Source of the DNA: Bactericera cockerelli
Taxonomy: Eukaryota; Arthropoda; Insecta; Hemiptera; Triozidae
Reading direction: 5' to 3'
DNA: 64,000 nt
Assembly (NCBI GenBank): GCA_024516035.1
Contig: JAMCCL010000017.1
Location: 400,786 to 464,785 of the forward strand
Of this stretch, positions 18,330 through 29,885 are shown piece by piece (the stretch's first letter is position 1; each line of letters opens with the position of its first letter). The notes under the pieces are model-generated. The model was not told where the DNA came from and ran no database searches. It saw only the letters and a list, made by a program, of their open reading frames with translations. Both the position numbers and the translations under genes were made by a program.

Positions 18330-18484
18330 AGGTATTTTAATTGTGTTTAGCACAAGAAATGCTTGTCACAAATTATCCTACCTCGATTAATCACCTAGTC
18401 AAATTTTCGCCTTGGGCGGGATTCGAACCACCAACCTACAGATCCGAAATCCCCTGCGTTAGCACACTGCACCACTGAGGTTTG
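18330..18484 (-). mobile_element. tRNA-derived SINE
   Basis: On the minus strand a tRNA-like head carries an A box (TGGTGCAGTGTGCTAACGC) and a B box (GGTTCGAATCC). The 15-bp duplication TCTAGGTAAGTATAA flanks it at 18315-18329 and 18485-18499. Arms do not fold into a full acceptor stem, so it is not a tRNA gene. Confidence 0.88.
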
Positions 18485-19136
18485 TCTAGGTAAGTATAAG
18501 TATAGATCTAACTAAGAGTGCGTTTATCAAACCCTGTGTAACTGTTTACCCAGTGTGTAAAAACAGGTGTAACCAATCAAATCGCTTACACAAGAGTACA
18601 CACTACCCAGAGATTTGATAAACGCAGCCTCTAAGTCCTAAACCAACTAAACAATGAATAAAAATAATTATCTAACATGAGAAAAAATGTATATGGTTCG
18701 GACACCTGGGGCTCGTATGGACAACGTCCAAACCAGCCCCAGTCAATTTCGTCCGAACGTACCCCACCTATGTTTTTCACAATAGAAATAAAAAAAAAAA
18801 TCTTAAAAAAATATTTAATTTAACAGGACACCTCTCACAATATGTTAAAATAATTAAATTATATTATGAACTTATTAAAAATAAAATCACAGTAACACAA
18901 AAAAATTTAAAAAAAAAATCGCACATTTCAAAAAATTTACTTACGTAATCTCGAAACAATCTTCCGCGTCCCTGCTCCCTTTCTTTTCTCCGGCGTGAAT
19001 AAAAAGTAGAAGCTAAATGTTTTCAGATAATTGGTAATATTTTGGTGTGCTCGTTCTTTGCATAAACTTGTCGGTTCATGTAAAACTGTCACTGTCCAGA
19101 CCTGCCCCGTGTCCAAACCTACCCCGTCCTCCCCTA

Positions 19137-19266
19137 TACCTATGAAGAAACATTAGCGAATGTTGTTTTACTATTTTTGAACTAAACTTTGAATTTATCT
19201 CGTGAATATCTCATTATTCTGTAAAATAAATGTTTCTCTTTGCCTTCATCAACAGGATATTTAAAA
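19137..19266 (+). promoter_or_regulatory. Probable intron end before DUF7869-type gene
   Basis: TTTGCCTTCATCAACAG at about 19238-19254 is a good polypyrimidine/acceptor site just before AATGG at 19266. This suggests the pogo element landed in an intron or 5' region of the next gene. Confidence 0.45.
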
Positions 19267-21790
19267 ATGGAAAACAAAAAGAAAAGAAGCAAATGTCAAA
19301 GTAAAGGAGAAAAAATTCTTAGTATGCTACCAAATAATTCATCTCCACTAAAAAAAGGAAAATTTGGCAAATACAAAAAGATAGTACACCAACCAAAATT
19401 ACAGTAACTCGCATTCCATTTCCTAAAAGTCAAAGAGTGGATGATAGTAACATCTTAGAAAAAGGTCATACAATGGATGAAGATGATGGACAAACCACGG
19501 ATGGAGGTCAAACGATAAAAAAAGATGTTCAAATAAGCACCCATAGCTGATGACCCTGAAAAGATACATGATAATGCTTGTGATAGTATCCCCCATGAGA
19601 AGCTACATCCTAACATGGTAAACGACAAGCTACATCCAGAAGAGATCCATGATAATAATGCTTGTGATAGCATCCCACATGAGAAGCTACATCCTGAAGA
19701 GATCCATGATAGTAATGCTTGTGATATCATCCCACACGAGAAGCTACATCCTAAAGAGATCCATGATAATAATGCTCATGATAGCATTCCCCATAAGAAG
19801 GTACATCCTGAAATGGTAAACGAGAACTTACATCCTGAAAAGATCCATGATAATAATGCTTGTGATAGCAGCCCACATGAGAAGTTACATACTGAAATTA
19901 CAAACGTTCAAAACATGGAATACTCCGGAAGAGTGGAGAACAACATCTCAAAAGAAACGGATTGTTTAAAATTGATACCTGTACAAAACAAATCAGAAAA
20001 TATTTCAAAAATTCACCTTGCCACTACTTATGACTCTGATCCTCCTTCCCCATTTGACGATTCCGAGGAAGATCCAGACTATGTCCCAGAAGTGAAAAAG
20101 CCCAAAATAATATTTAATTCATATGTGGGAGTAGATTCGTGTGATTCAAATTATCAAGATACAAACGAATTGAATTGTATAACTGTAACGGCAGATGTTC
20201 ACGACCCTCATGTAAAATATTCATTAAAAAATTGCGAAAAGGTCTTAAAACAAGCAGAAAAAACAAATAGTCCTCCACATGAATCAGATATTGAAATAGT
20301 TGCTATGGAAATAACATGCGAAACAACCACGCCATCAACATTAAGTTGTTCCCCCAAAGATAATGACACAACTAAACGTGCAAAAAAAAAGTAGCCGATC
20401 CAAAAAAATGGGAAAAAATATATCTAAAGCGTTGAGGAATCAAGGTAAGGAGTACGTCTCAGCATCCACTAAAAAGGTGGTGAAAGCCCGAAAAATGGCA
20501 CCTGGGTGTAAAAATAAAATTACATTGAACAGAGAAAAGAAAAATAGTAAAGCGACCGAGGAAAAGAACAGGAATGGCGAAGATGGAAACCAAACTACGA
20601 AGCGAAAGGATCGAGAAGATGAAAACAACGAGACTGAGAAGAACCACGATGGAGAAGATGAAATCAACGAGACTGAAAAGATCAACAATAGAGAAGATAA
20701 AAAACAACGAGACTGAGAAGAACACGGATGCCGAAGATGAAAAAAGAAAAACAAAGGAAAGTGACATTGAATGTGTATTTAAATGTTATGAAAAATTTAC
20801 TGATGATGAAAGAAGGACTATTTTTGCCGAATTTTGGACGATTGCTGACCTGCAAGCACAAAGAATATACATATTACATCACATAACAAATGTTGTCCCA
20901 AAATACAAATATCTTCGAGCAGACGGAAAAGAGTCCAGACGTGCAAATAGTGCTTATTACTTAGATAAAAACAAAGAAAGAATTAGAGTCTGTAAGAAAT
21001 TCTTTGTTGGCACTCTCGGAATCAGCAATAAAATGATTCAAACGATATTGAGAAAGCAAGCATTAGAAGATGATAATGCAAAAACACATGATCTCAGAGG
21101 AAAACTCCGGAAGTAATAGAAATGATCAAACATCACATAGATTCTATTCCTAGAATTGAGAGCCATTACTGCAGAGCTCAAACTCAAAAAGAGTACATTG
21201 ACGGAGGAAAGACATTATCTTCAATTTACAATGATTATCTAAAAGAAATGAAAGATCACAATCAACCATTTGCTAAGTTGAACGTATTCCAACATATATT
21301 TGAAACCGAGTACAACATTTCCTTCCATTCTCCAAAAAAGGATCAATGTGAGTTTTGTGTTAAATATGAAAATATAAAACAAGCAATAGACTTTGACGAA
21401 AACGACCCAGAGTTTGGAATTTTGAAAGTAAACATATTAATGAGAAAAATTTGGCTCGACAGGAAAAAGACAAAGATAAAGACGCTGCTTTGAAAGGTCG
21501 TCATATTTTGGCAGTGTTCGATTTGCAAGCGGTCTTAACATGTCTCCGGGCTGATGTTTCTACTTTATACTACAAATCGAAGTTGAATAATAAATTATAA
21601 CTTGACAGTGTACAACATAGCGACCTCTCAAGCAGAATGTTTCTTTTGGAACGAGATAGAGGGCAACCGAGGGGTAGAAGAAATTGGCAGCTGCATTCTC
21701 AAGTACTTGGAGCTCATTGATAATGACGCAAACGTACCAACAAACGTACCAACGAAGCTCTCAGCGAAGATCCAAGCTGGTACCGGGCTG
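19267..21790 (+). pseudogene. DUF7869-type transposase-like gene, multiply frameshifted
   Basis: It begins Lys-rich (MENKKKRSKCQSKG), then breaks frame. It encodes five or six ~20-residue repeats (PHEKLHPEEIHDNNACDSI), an acidic segment (DSEEDPDYVPEVKKPK), Glu/Lys repeats (NETEKN), then a conserved core: CFKCYEK-type helical region, RVCKKFFVGTLGISNKMIQT, SFHSPKKDQCEFC, and the start of the DUF7869 domain (GRHILAVFDLQAVL, CFFWNEIEGNRGVEEIG). The core is split over at least three frames, with breaks near 20715, 21118 and 21470-21600. Similarity stops near 21720, before the expected SDNC.gQNkN motif. It shares with the 775-aa gene a basic N-terminus, an associated repeat segment and a motif cluster upstream, but its core belongs to a different branch. 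Confidence 0.7.
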
Positions 21791-21796
21791 TAGAGT

Positions 21797-22400
21797 CAGC
21801 TGTTCAGCAAAGCAATGAGATATCTGTTGATGTGTGATGAACTGATAACAGAGATAAGGTACTGATTAGATAAATGAGGTAGGCCAGTGTGCGTGCGCTG
21901 CAGCTCCCCCACCACTTCTTATCTTCTTATCAGAGAGGGATAACTGATTGTAGTAATCAGATAGTAAATACTGATCGGGTTCCCGCTACTGACTGCGCAG
22001 ACCTCTAATAATATGTGTCTCCTCTTTTAGTTTGGTAAGCCTGGGTAAGTTAGTGTTGCTCTCTCTGGGGAAGGTCGGTAAGTTGATGGAAACTTAACAA
22101 TTTAGAGAGAAAATTATAATGTTACAGGCATGCGCAGAAACCAATAAATTCGGTAATTTATTTAGGTGTAATTTCCAAAAATCAGCTCTTAGCTTCTAAA
22201 CGGCAATCTAGCCATCTTGAATAAAATGTTCGTATTAAAGTTCAAAACCAATATTTTCCACTTACTGCGGTACCAGATTAGACTCAAAGGTCCCAGCTAG
22301 TGCAAAAATAAGCTAGTTGCACAGAAAATCACTTTTACACTTAATTTTTACAAAAAGACACTTAAAAAATTTTTTTTAATGCAGAAAACTTTTATTAAAC
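21797..22400. repeat. Dispersed repeat, related to 50.33-50.89 kb
   Basis: It shares with the later copy, in order and in the same orientation, a CAGCTGTTCA start, a GCGCAG segment, the block CTTCTAAACGG(C/G)AAT, TAGCCATCTTGA, and an AAAAACACTTAAAA stretch. No coding capacity. The identity is patchy (gapped), so it is an old family whose type I cannot name. Confidence 0.55.
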
Positions 22401-22661
22401 AAAAGGAACGATCCTCTCCCTTCGACGTTCAGATGCCAACTCCTGGTGTTTTGCGTCTACCTCATGCAGTCAAGGTTGTACAATATAAGTAGGTAAATGT
22501 TGATGAATTACTATATTACTTATTTGGTGGTGTGAAGTAACCTTTCACAACTGAGCAACCTTTCAATTTTATTTTACTTTTTACGTTAAATTTCCTAATA
22601 ACCCCCCCCCCCCCCCTCACCCCGTGAATAGGTAGCTAGTAGGTATCTGCACAAAAACTAC
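22400..22661. other. No gene seen; C-tract
   Basis: AT-rich, with a run of about 15 C at 22602-22617. Confidence 0.5.
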
Positions 22662-22692
22662 TTATTTATTGACAAATTTTGTTGTTGAACTT

Positions 22693-22856
22693 ACTTCAAA
22701 CAATTCCATGACTTGAGACTCTTGCCTTGTGTTCTGCAAAATTTCATCTGAAGTTTCTATATCTGGAGGCAGGTCAAACTCTTCATCAGATGTATTCCCA
22801 TCAGTAATTGGAACTAATGTTAAATTGTCACTTTCCAGGTTCTCATAATCATCCAA
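22693..22856 (-). CDS. Small acidic N-terminal exon, unrecognised
   Basis: ATG at 22856 opens an acidic peptide (MDDYENLESDNLTLVPITDG, then DEEFDLPPDIETSDEI) followed by a strong GAA/GTAAGT splice donor at about 22692. The shape, an acidic leader exon, is like the N-termini of piggyBac-type proteins, but there is no diagnostic motif. It ends abruptly against the pogo fragment at 22866 and no second exon is found, so it is probably a displaced exon. Confidence 0.35.
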
Positions 22857-22865
22857 AAGCTTTTC

Positions 22866-24311
22866 ATGGAAGCCAAGTTTTACGGCTTTACTCCCATGGA
22901 TGTGAGACGCATGGCGTATCAGTTAGCTGAGCGAAACAATCTATCTCACAAGTTTGATCACTTTCTCATGCGACACAAGGACGCGCTCTCCATAAGAAAG
23001 CCAGGTACCTCATATACTCGAGCCCATGGATTCACGAAGGAAAGGGTTTCATCGTTCTATTACATCCTGGAAGCTGAGTATGTTAAACATAACTTCCCCC
23101 CAGAAAGGATTTGGAATGTCGACGAGACCGGATTGATCGTGGTTCCGTCCAAGGTACCCAAAATCATTGCGTCCAAAGGTAAACGTCAAGTGTGTTCCAT
23201 CACGTCAGCAGAAAGGGGATCTCTCGTGACAGTTGTGTGTTCCATGAGAGCTGGTGGCGCGTACCTACCACCGATGATGATATTCCCTGGGGTCAACATG
23301 CAGTCTACATTGATGAAGGGTGCACCCCCTGGAGCCCTTGGGCGTGTGCATCCATCAGGATGGGTTCAAGGAAACCTCTTCACGGATTGGTTCAATATGT
23401 TCATTGAGAAAACTGCGCCTACAGAATTATCTCCCGTCATGTTGATATTGGACGGGTACTACTTCCACACCCGGAAGTTGGACATCATCCTCTTGGCAAG
23501 GGATAATCATGTCTCGATCGTATCACTGCCGTCCCATACGACACACAAGCTCCAACCACTCGATAGGACATTCATGAGCTCACTGAAGACACACTACAGT
23601 GAAGCCATTAGGCAATTTGTACTTCAGAAGAATAGACCTTTGAATCACTACGACATTGGCGAGCTGTATGGGAAAGCTTTTTTGAGGAGCACAGTGGGCA
23701 GTACAGCAGTCAATGGATTCCGTGTTACCGGAATCTATCCTCTGGATAAGGGCGTCTTCTCTGAATCGGATTACATTGCCGGCCTACATGAAGTGATTGA
23801 AAATGAAGAACTTGTTGAGGATGTTGAGATGGGTGAAGGAGAACAAGATAAGCCTGGATACATCAGAAGCCTGTTTACTCCAGAAGACGTTGTACCTGTC
23901 AACAGTGAGACCCTGCACAACCAAGCTGCGATTCGCACGGACAAACAAATGATTGGCCCGGAAGAAATCGTTTCTATTCCTGTGAAGAAGGCAAAGAAGT
24001 CGACCAGAGGCCGAAAGGCAACAGACGCCACCCTTGTAACGAGTTCACCGTACAAAAATCATCTGGCAGAGTTTGTTGAAAAACAGAAGGCGAAAAACGA
24101 AGCTACAAAACGGAAGAAAGATGTTATGCCACCAACGAAGAAGGATGAAAGAAAGAAGAAAAAATGCAAGCCCTTAGATGACGATGACATGTACGATGAA
24201 GACAAACACAATGCCACTGAACATCATCTGGCAGAGTTTGTTGAAAAACGGCAGGCGAAAAACGAAGCTACAAAACGGAAAAGATGTAATGCCACCAACG
24301 AAGAAGGATGA
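22866..24311 (+). pseudogene. Pogo-type DDE_1 transposase, N-terminus lost
   Basis: The frame enters inside the family (MEAKFYGFTPMDVRRMAYQL), so the helix-turn-helix DNA-binding domain is missing. The catalytic aspartates remain: WNVDETGL, LILDGYYFHT and LQPLDRTFMSSL. In the second motif the usual GHxSH context is altered to GYYFH. The C-terminal tail is basic and carries a duplicated block (HLAEFVEKQKAKNEATKRK at ~24059 and a near-copy at ~24224). No terminal repeats are found. It is a different lineage from the 15.4-kb pogo and lacks a PHD finger. Good frame preservation suggests a fairly young truncation. Confidence 0.88.
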
Positions 24312-25260
24312 AAGAAAGAACAGCTATAATGATATGAACAAAATAAAACATTAAATTTACTGTCAACATTATTTTGGATAATAAATGGACAAAAATAGGT
24401 AATTTTTAACAGTAGTAATAATAGTAGGGTAAACTAATTCACTATAACTATAGGTTATGAATAATAAATGATAGAATTATTCCTTTATTCACTCTGTTGG
24501 AACAAGCCAAAATTGGCAAAGTTTTTTCCTTAAACATTAAATAAATCTAATTATAATTATATACCTAAATACCTACTTTATATTACATCAGATAGGCACC
24601 AATTGTTAAAAGTACTTTTCAGTTGTCAATATTGTCTTTTTTTTAGAATTTGAAAGAGGGACTTTAACACTTTTAGATATCTTTCGTCCCGAAACAGAAG
24701 AGTGACAAGAAAGAAGAAAGCCAGCTGATCCAGGAACAAATTCCATATTATTTGGTCTTCTCCAAAGAATTTCTAATCTAGAAGAAGCTTAAATTTGTCT
24801 CTCTCTGGCCATGAGAGCAAGTAAATATCTAAATTCTAATCCTGCCTATTATATAGAAAAAACAAGGATTTTAAATTTATCTACTGCAGTGAACTAGACT
24901 ATTCAATGTCACAGCTGTCACTGTCTGAAAGTTTTTAATGAAATAAAAAATAGCTATATATTGTAATTATTGTATGTGTAAATGTGTATCCTGTGCCAGC
25001 ATTGTCAGTTGTCAGTAACCAGCATTGTAGAATTTGTAAATTAAATTTGATGTAATGTAGAATAATTTATTATGATATCAAATACTAAGATCTGTAATAT
25101 GAACCTAATCATCTCACCGCTCACACATTTAGTCTGGTGTGGTCTTCTTTTATCAAACTCAATCATTTATTAGTGATAGTATACTAATAGTAAACCTCCT
25201 CAATAGTATGGATTAATTGTATGATTTTTTTTATTCTAGTATTCAAAGTAAGATAATTGT
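24312..25260. other. No gene seen
   Basis: AT-rich, with the phrase CAGCATTGT repeated near 24996-25026. No ORF or transposon end is evident. Confidence 0.5.
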
Positions 25261-25289
25261 TTACATTAGCTGCCACTCCAATTTTCTTC

Positions 25290-26598
25290 TAAACATCATC
25301 AATCAATACATGTTTCCGACACTCACCTATACATTGCAAATTGTACCATTGGAGAAAATGCCCGATAGTTTGTTTGAAAACCTGAACATCATTATTAGAC
25401 GGAGTGTCAAGGCCATTGTAGGACTCCCAGCACATACAGTCAATTCCATGTTCTATGCCCCTCGAAAGATGCGAGGGTTGGCAATTATAAACTTTCACTG
25501 GGAAGCTTATCTGCAACATTTTACCATTGCAAAGAAGTTGAAGAACATTCCCGACCAACTCCTCCACTGCTAATTCAACATTGAGGACGATATGTTCTGA
25601 TATTCATGCACATCTAATACAATTTCTCACTTTTTTGTTTATACTGATTAAAATAGAGACGTTAGTTGATGGCATGGATATTCAGAACTACTACCTGCTG
25701 ATGAGAGCAAATAAGCTCGAAACAGCTGTCCAGGTATGTTCTGATATTCATGCACATCTAATACAATTTCTCACTTTTTTGTTTATACTGATATTAAAAA
25801 ATGTCTAGAAAAACTAAATGTGAATGGTGAAACATCTCAGTCTCTTAGACATCAACTTCGGCAACGATCGTTTCAGGAGTGGTGTTCGGCAAAATACCAA
25901 GGTATTGGAGTGACTCACTTTCAAGGATTTCCACAGTCCAATAATTTCATCATGGACAAAAACTCCCTCTCTTTATCCGAGTGGACAGCTGCAATCAAGA
26001 TGAACGTCGGATATGCAAGTCTGGCTGGAGTTCCAGGAGTTCAAAATACGGGCACTGTATCCAACCTCTGTCGCAGATGCAACAGAGAGAAGGAAACACT
26101 ACCACATGTACTGGGTGCATGTCCGTACAATGAACAAATGGTAACTTCTCGTCATCACGTTGTCAAGAGAAAACTGATAGAGCTGTTGAAAGAAAAGAAA
26201 GTTGAGTGTTTTGAAGAAGTCACCTGTGTCGACTCACAAGGTTCCAGGCGCTTCTGCGATATTGTAGCATTTCCAAAAAAAACAGTAAAAATGCCTATAT
26301 CCTGGACCCCACAGTTAGATTTGAATCAAATGATAAAGAACAGAGCGTTAAAATAGACAGATAAAAAAAAAGACATATACGAGGCATGCATTCCGTTCCT
26401 AGAAGAGAAATATAGTGAAAAGTTTCCATCCCGAGTATATGAAGTCATAGGTTTGTGGTTCGGTTCGAGAGGAGCAATTGGAAACACTGTCATCGACTTA
26501 TTCGAGCATTTTAACTTGCAAAAAAAAGCAATTAAAAGAAATAAGCGAAACCATCATTAAAAATTCAATCCGAATCCTACAACACCACATATATGGAT
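25290..26598 (+). pseudogene. R2-like non-LTR retrotransposon, 3' part of the ORF
   Basis: The first segment is an RT thumb region (PTLTYTLQIVPLEKMP, RRSVKAIVGLP, MRGLAIINFHWEAYLQ). The second, at about 25820-26356, has a zinc finger (CRRCNREKETLPHVLGACPY) with RHHVVKRK and then RRFCDIVAF, the order of the R2-type C-terminal finger plus restriction-like endonuclease. A frameshift follows, and the terminal part (YEVIGLWFGSRGAIG, IKNSIRILQHHIYG) ends at about 26598. Fingers, palm and the YxDD motif are missing. A 62-bp direct repeat lies between the two segments. It is a different family from the RT at 12.2 kb although both carry the same type of C-terminal domain. Confidence 0.82.
25590..25797 (+). 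repeat. 62-bp direct repeat inside the R2-like remnant
   Basis: TATGTTCTGATATTCATGCA through TTTGTTTATACTGAT occurs at about 25590-25650 and 25736-25796, nearly identical, with coding-like sequence (MDIQNYYLLMRANKLETAVQ) between. It separates RT and finger segments and breaks the frame. Confidence 0.85.
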
Positions 26599-26599
26599 A

Positions 26600-27540
26600 A
26601 AAAATATATATATGTACATATATTTACAAATAGAAGAATTAGTAAACATCAATGAAAGGAAATGAAGACATCTTTTGATGAGTATGCTGTGTATAAAGCA
26701 ACCAGTTAAAGGCTGGCAGTTCATTTTGTTTGTTTAATAAAAAAAAAAAAATTGTTTCTCTCTTCTTGAAAGGTGAACTTTTTTCCCAAATGTCAAATTT
26801 ATAATATGGAAATGTATTATCTTTTTTTCTATACAAATTTTATAGAAGGTGAATTCTTTGTCTTACATTTGTAATGTGTCCAGTGGACACTGTCCACCCT
26901 TTAAAGAATTGTATAGAAGGAAATCAGAGTGGACAAATTAATAATGTTAACAATTAACCAAAGTGAATATAGTCAGAAACAGTACTTACCCTTCTGAAAG
27001 AACTTCCGGATATCCATTGATATTAATCATAAACTATATCTTCAATAAAATCAAAATGTTCTAATAAAAATAACATAAAATAGTCAAAATACGTTAATAA
27101 TCTTTCACTAAGATACAAGTTGGAAAATGATATGGGATGGGAATTTGGTAGTTCTTCAATAAAATCAAAATGTTCTAATAAAAATAACACAAAATACGTT
27201 AATAATCTTTCACTAAGATACAAACTGGAAAATGATATGGGATGGGAATTTGGTAGTTCTTCAATACAATCAAAATGTTCTTAAAATAACACACTTTGAT
27301 TTTAATAAAATTTCACTTTTCACTAAAAATACAAGCTGGAGTTAAAAAACTTGGAGAAAACGCAATGAGAAAACGGAAAATGGAACTTTTTATCAATGTT
27401 TTTAGTCACATCACTTTTATTTTTAAATTTTCCCACCAATAGACTGAAAAAGTGAAATGTCACCTCTGAGTGGACTTTGACGTAATGAGCGGAATGAGCC
27501 TAAAATTTTGTAAACAAAAAAGTTTTCCAATGCAAATCTC
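26600..27540. other. Non-coding; ~110-bp tandem repeat at 27041-27290
   Basis: The unit from TTCAATAAAATCAAAATGTT to GGGAATTTGGTAGTTC starts at 27041, 27155 and 27260, giving 2.3 copies of 105-114 bp. It produces repetitive minus-strand frames (YLSERLLTYF) that are not a gene. The rest is AT-rich. Confidence 0.8.
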
Positions 27541-27549
27541 CACATGAAG

Positions 27550-29885
27550 ATTTTGATTTGGGCTTTGCATCACTTGTAGACCTATACATAAAAGTGAGGG
27601 GAACACTCGGCTCATTAATAATAAGACCATTTCAAAAATATAAAGATATGCATGATACTTGCAGAAGTCATGAAATCAATCTATCACAAAAATGCAGTAT
27701 CTGCTGCCCAAGCATTCTTGAACAACAGGCCAGTAGACATTCAGCTACAAAATGCTTATGAAAAAACAATAACTGAAAACAGAGAAATAATCAAGTCAAT
27801 TGTATCTGTTATCATTTTTTGTGGGTCTCATGATTTACCATTGAGGGGTAAAGAATTAACAGATGGAGTTTTCTTTGATTTATTAAACTTCAGAATGGAT
27901 GCAGGTGATAATTATTTAAAAGATCACTTAGAAAATTGCAAGAAAAATGCAAATTATACCTCACCACAGATACAAAATGAATTTATAAATATATGTGAAG
28001 AAGAAATAAGAAAGGAAATAATAAATGAAATAAAGGAGGCATCTTTCTATTCTTCAGAATGGATGCAGGTGATAATTATTTAAAAGATCACTTAGAAAAT
28101 TGCAAGAAAAATGCAAATTATACCTCACCACAGATACAAAATGAATTTATAAATATATGTGAAGAAGAAATAAGAAAGGAAATAATAAATGAAATAAAGG
28201 AGGCATCTTTCTATTCTATAATGGCTGATGAGACGGCAGATATATCTGGAAAAGAACAACTTTCGATTGGGTTTCGATATTTTAGTGAAGAATTTAACAT
28301 CATTAAGGAAGAGTTTGTTGGATTTTAAGAACTGGAGTCACAAGACGCAGTTACAATTGCCAAACACATCGATATCTTTCTTATTGAAAGTGGATTGGTA
28401 CCAGATAAAGGTGTTGGCCTGGGATTCGATGGATGCAGTACTATGTCTGGGAAAGAAGGTGGTGTTCAGGCAATTTTGAGGAAAAAATATAAAAATGCAC
28501 TTTTTTTTCATTGTGCAAGTCACCGACACCGACTAGTCGTCAATGACTGCAACAAAGTATCTGAGATAAGGAACTGTGTTGGAACCATCAACGATGTAAT
28601 AAAGTTTTTCAGAGAGTCCACAGTAAGGGACATGTTGTCCCCAACTTAACGAAAATGTGTGAGACTAGATGGACTGAAAAATACAAATCGATAAGACGTT
28701 TTGACCAGAATTTTGAAGAAATCGTCAATGTCAATTGAAGGCAACCAAGGAACCCGAAATAATGCCTACCAACTTCATTCAGCCATTATAAAACCATTAT
28801 TATTTATAGTTTCTTTAAAACTTATTGCAAAATATTCGGCTATTTTGGAGCCAATAGTTAATGTGCTGCAGTCTAAAACAATGGACATGATAAAAATGTC
28901 AGATCATATGAAACAAATCATTGAAGTAGTCTCCGAAAACCGTCAAAACATTGACGAAATTTTGACTAAAGCCGGAGAAACTGCTGAATGTTTATTGATA
29001 ACATTATCAGCCCCTAGAAAAGTAGGCAAACAAATTCATAGGGCCAATCATCCGGCCGAAAATGATGAAGAGTATTGGAGACGCAGTCTAATAATACCCT
29101 ATTTAGACACCCTCTTAGCATCTTTAAATGTTCGGTTTTCGGAAGAACAGTGCCAAACTTTCAGATTATCTAATTTAATGCCCCATATATTAATGAATAT
29201 GGGAGTTGAAGAGGTAAAAAAAAAATTCAAAGAAGGATCAGTCTGCGAATTTTACAATCTGTATGATATTATTGCTGAAATTGATCTATGGTACAAGCTA
29301 TGGAAAAATAAAAATATCACCAATGCGCAAATGTTAAAATTGGACCTTGTAGATATTATAATTGAAACGGATCAATTTTTCCCTACAATTAGAAAAGCTC
29401 TTCTTATATTACTAACCATCCCACCCACAACAGCTAATATTGAGAGATCATTTAGCACTCTACGGAGAGTTAAAACTTGGCTGAGGAGCACAATGACTGA
29501 GAGAAGATTATCAGGTAAATAATATAACACTTATACATTTCATAATTCAAACATTTTGTTCCGAAATATTTTATGGTTTATAGAATTAATGAAAAGATGT
29601 TTTTCTTGGTTACCAATGGTTGCTCAAAAACTGTTAGTCTTTTTATAGCTCTTGTAAAAATTACAGAACTAATAGAATAAAAAAATAAAATCACTGGCAA
29701 ATTTTTCTGACAAGCAAATTTTTCTGACAAGATCATTACTTTGAATTTTTCTTTTCAATATTTCAGGCTTATGTATGATGAGTATCCACAGAAACTTTAT
29801 AAAAAACAATCATTCAAAACTGATTGAACAAATAGTGGATGCGTTTGCAAAAGATGAGAGAAAGCTCTTGCTCACTATGAAATAG
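27550..29885 (+). pseudogene. hAT-family (DUF4371 / ZMYM1-like) transposase with intron
   Basis: The order is a remnant N-terminal segment (PFQKYKDMHDT), DUF4371-type core (LRGKELTDGVFFDLL, IMADETADISGKEQLSIG, GLGFDGCSTMSGKEGG, FFHCASHRHRLVVNDC), a middle region, and the hAT dimerisation end (IPPTTANIERSFSTLRRVKT). The main frame ends at a splice donor after 29514 (TTATCAG/GTAAAT). The intron 29515-29766 ends ATTTCAG, and exon 2 (29767-29885) completes the protein with CMMSIHRNF and a stop after LLLTMK. Breaks: a frameshift near 27660, the 164-bp tandem duplication at 27888-28215, a stop at 28326, and one near 28645. The hAT C-terminus is the best preserved part. No TIR pair is found. Confidence 0.85.
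27888..28215 (+). repeat. Perfect 164-bp tandem duplication
   Basis: 27888-28051 and 28052-28215 appear identical by eye. 164 is not a multiple of three, so the duplication shifts the hAT frame. Confidence 0.93.

Larger units (their letters stand above)
15379..19134 (-). mobile_element. Complete pogo-type (Tc1/mariner) transposon, 3756 bp
   Basis: The perfect 25-bp terminal inverted repeats start GGGGAGGACGGGGTAGGTTT (15379-15403 and 19110-19134), flanked by the TA target duplication (15377-15378, 19135-19136). Subterminal repeats of GGGGTAC..TTTGGACA type occur at 15568-15620 and 18697-18770, as expected for transposase binding. The single transposase gene lies on the minus strand. A tRNA-SINE is inserted at 18330-18484. 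Subterminal sequence continues past the SINE, so the element was intact when the SINE arrived. Confidence 0.95.

Noticed and set aside
20440..20767. Phe/Leu/Ser-rich minus-strand frames that look like membrane proteins
   Set aside because: They are antisense readings of the Lys/Glu-rich segment of the DUF7869-type pseudogene.
26996..27223. Minus-strand frame with repeated YLSERLLTYF
   Set aside because: It is produced by the ~110-bp AT-rich tandem repeat; no codon-level conservation.
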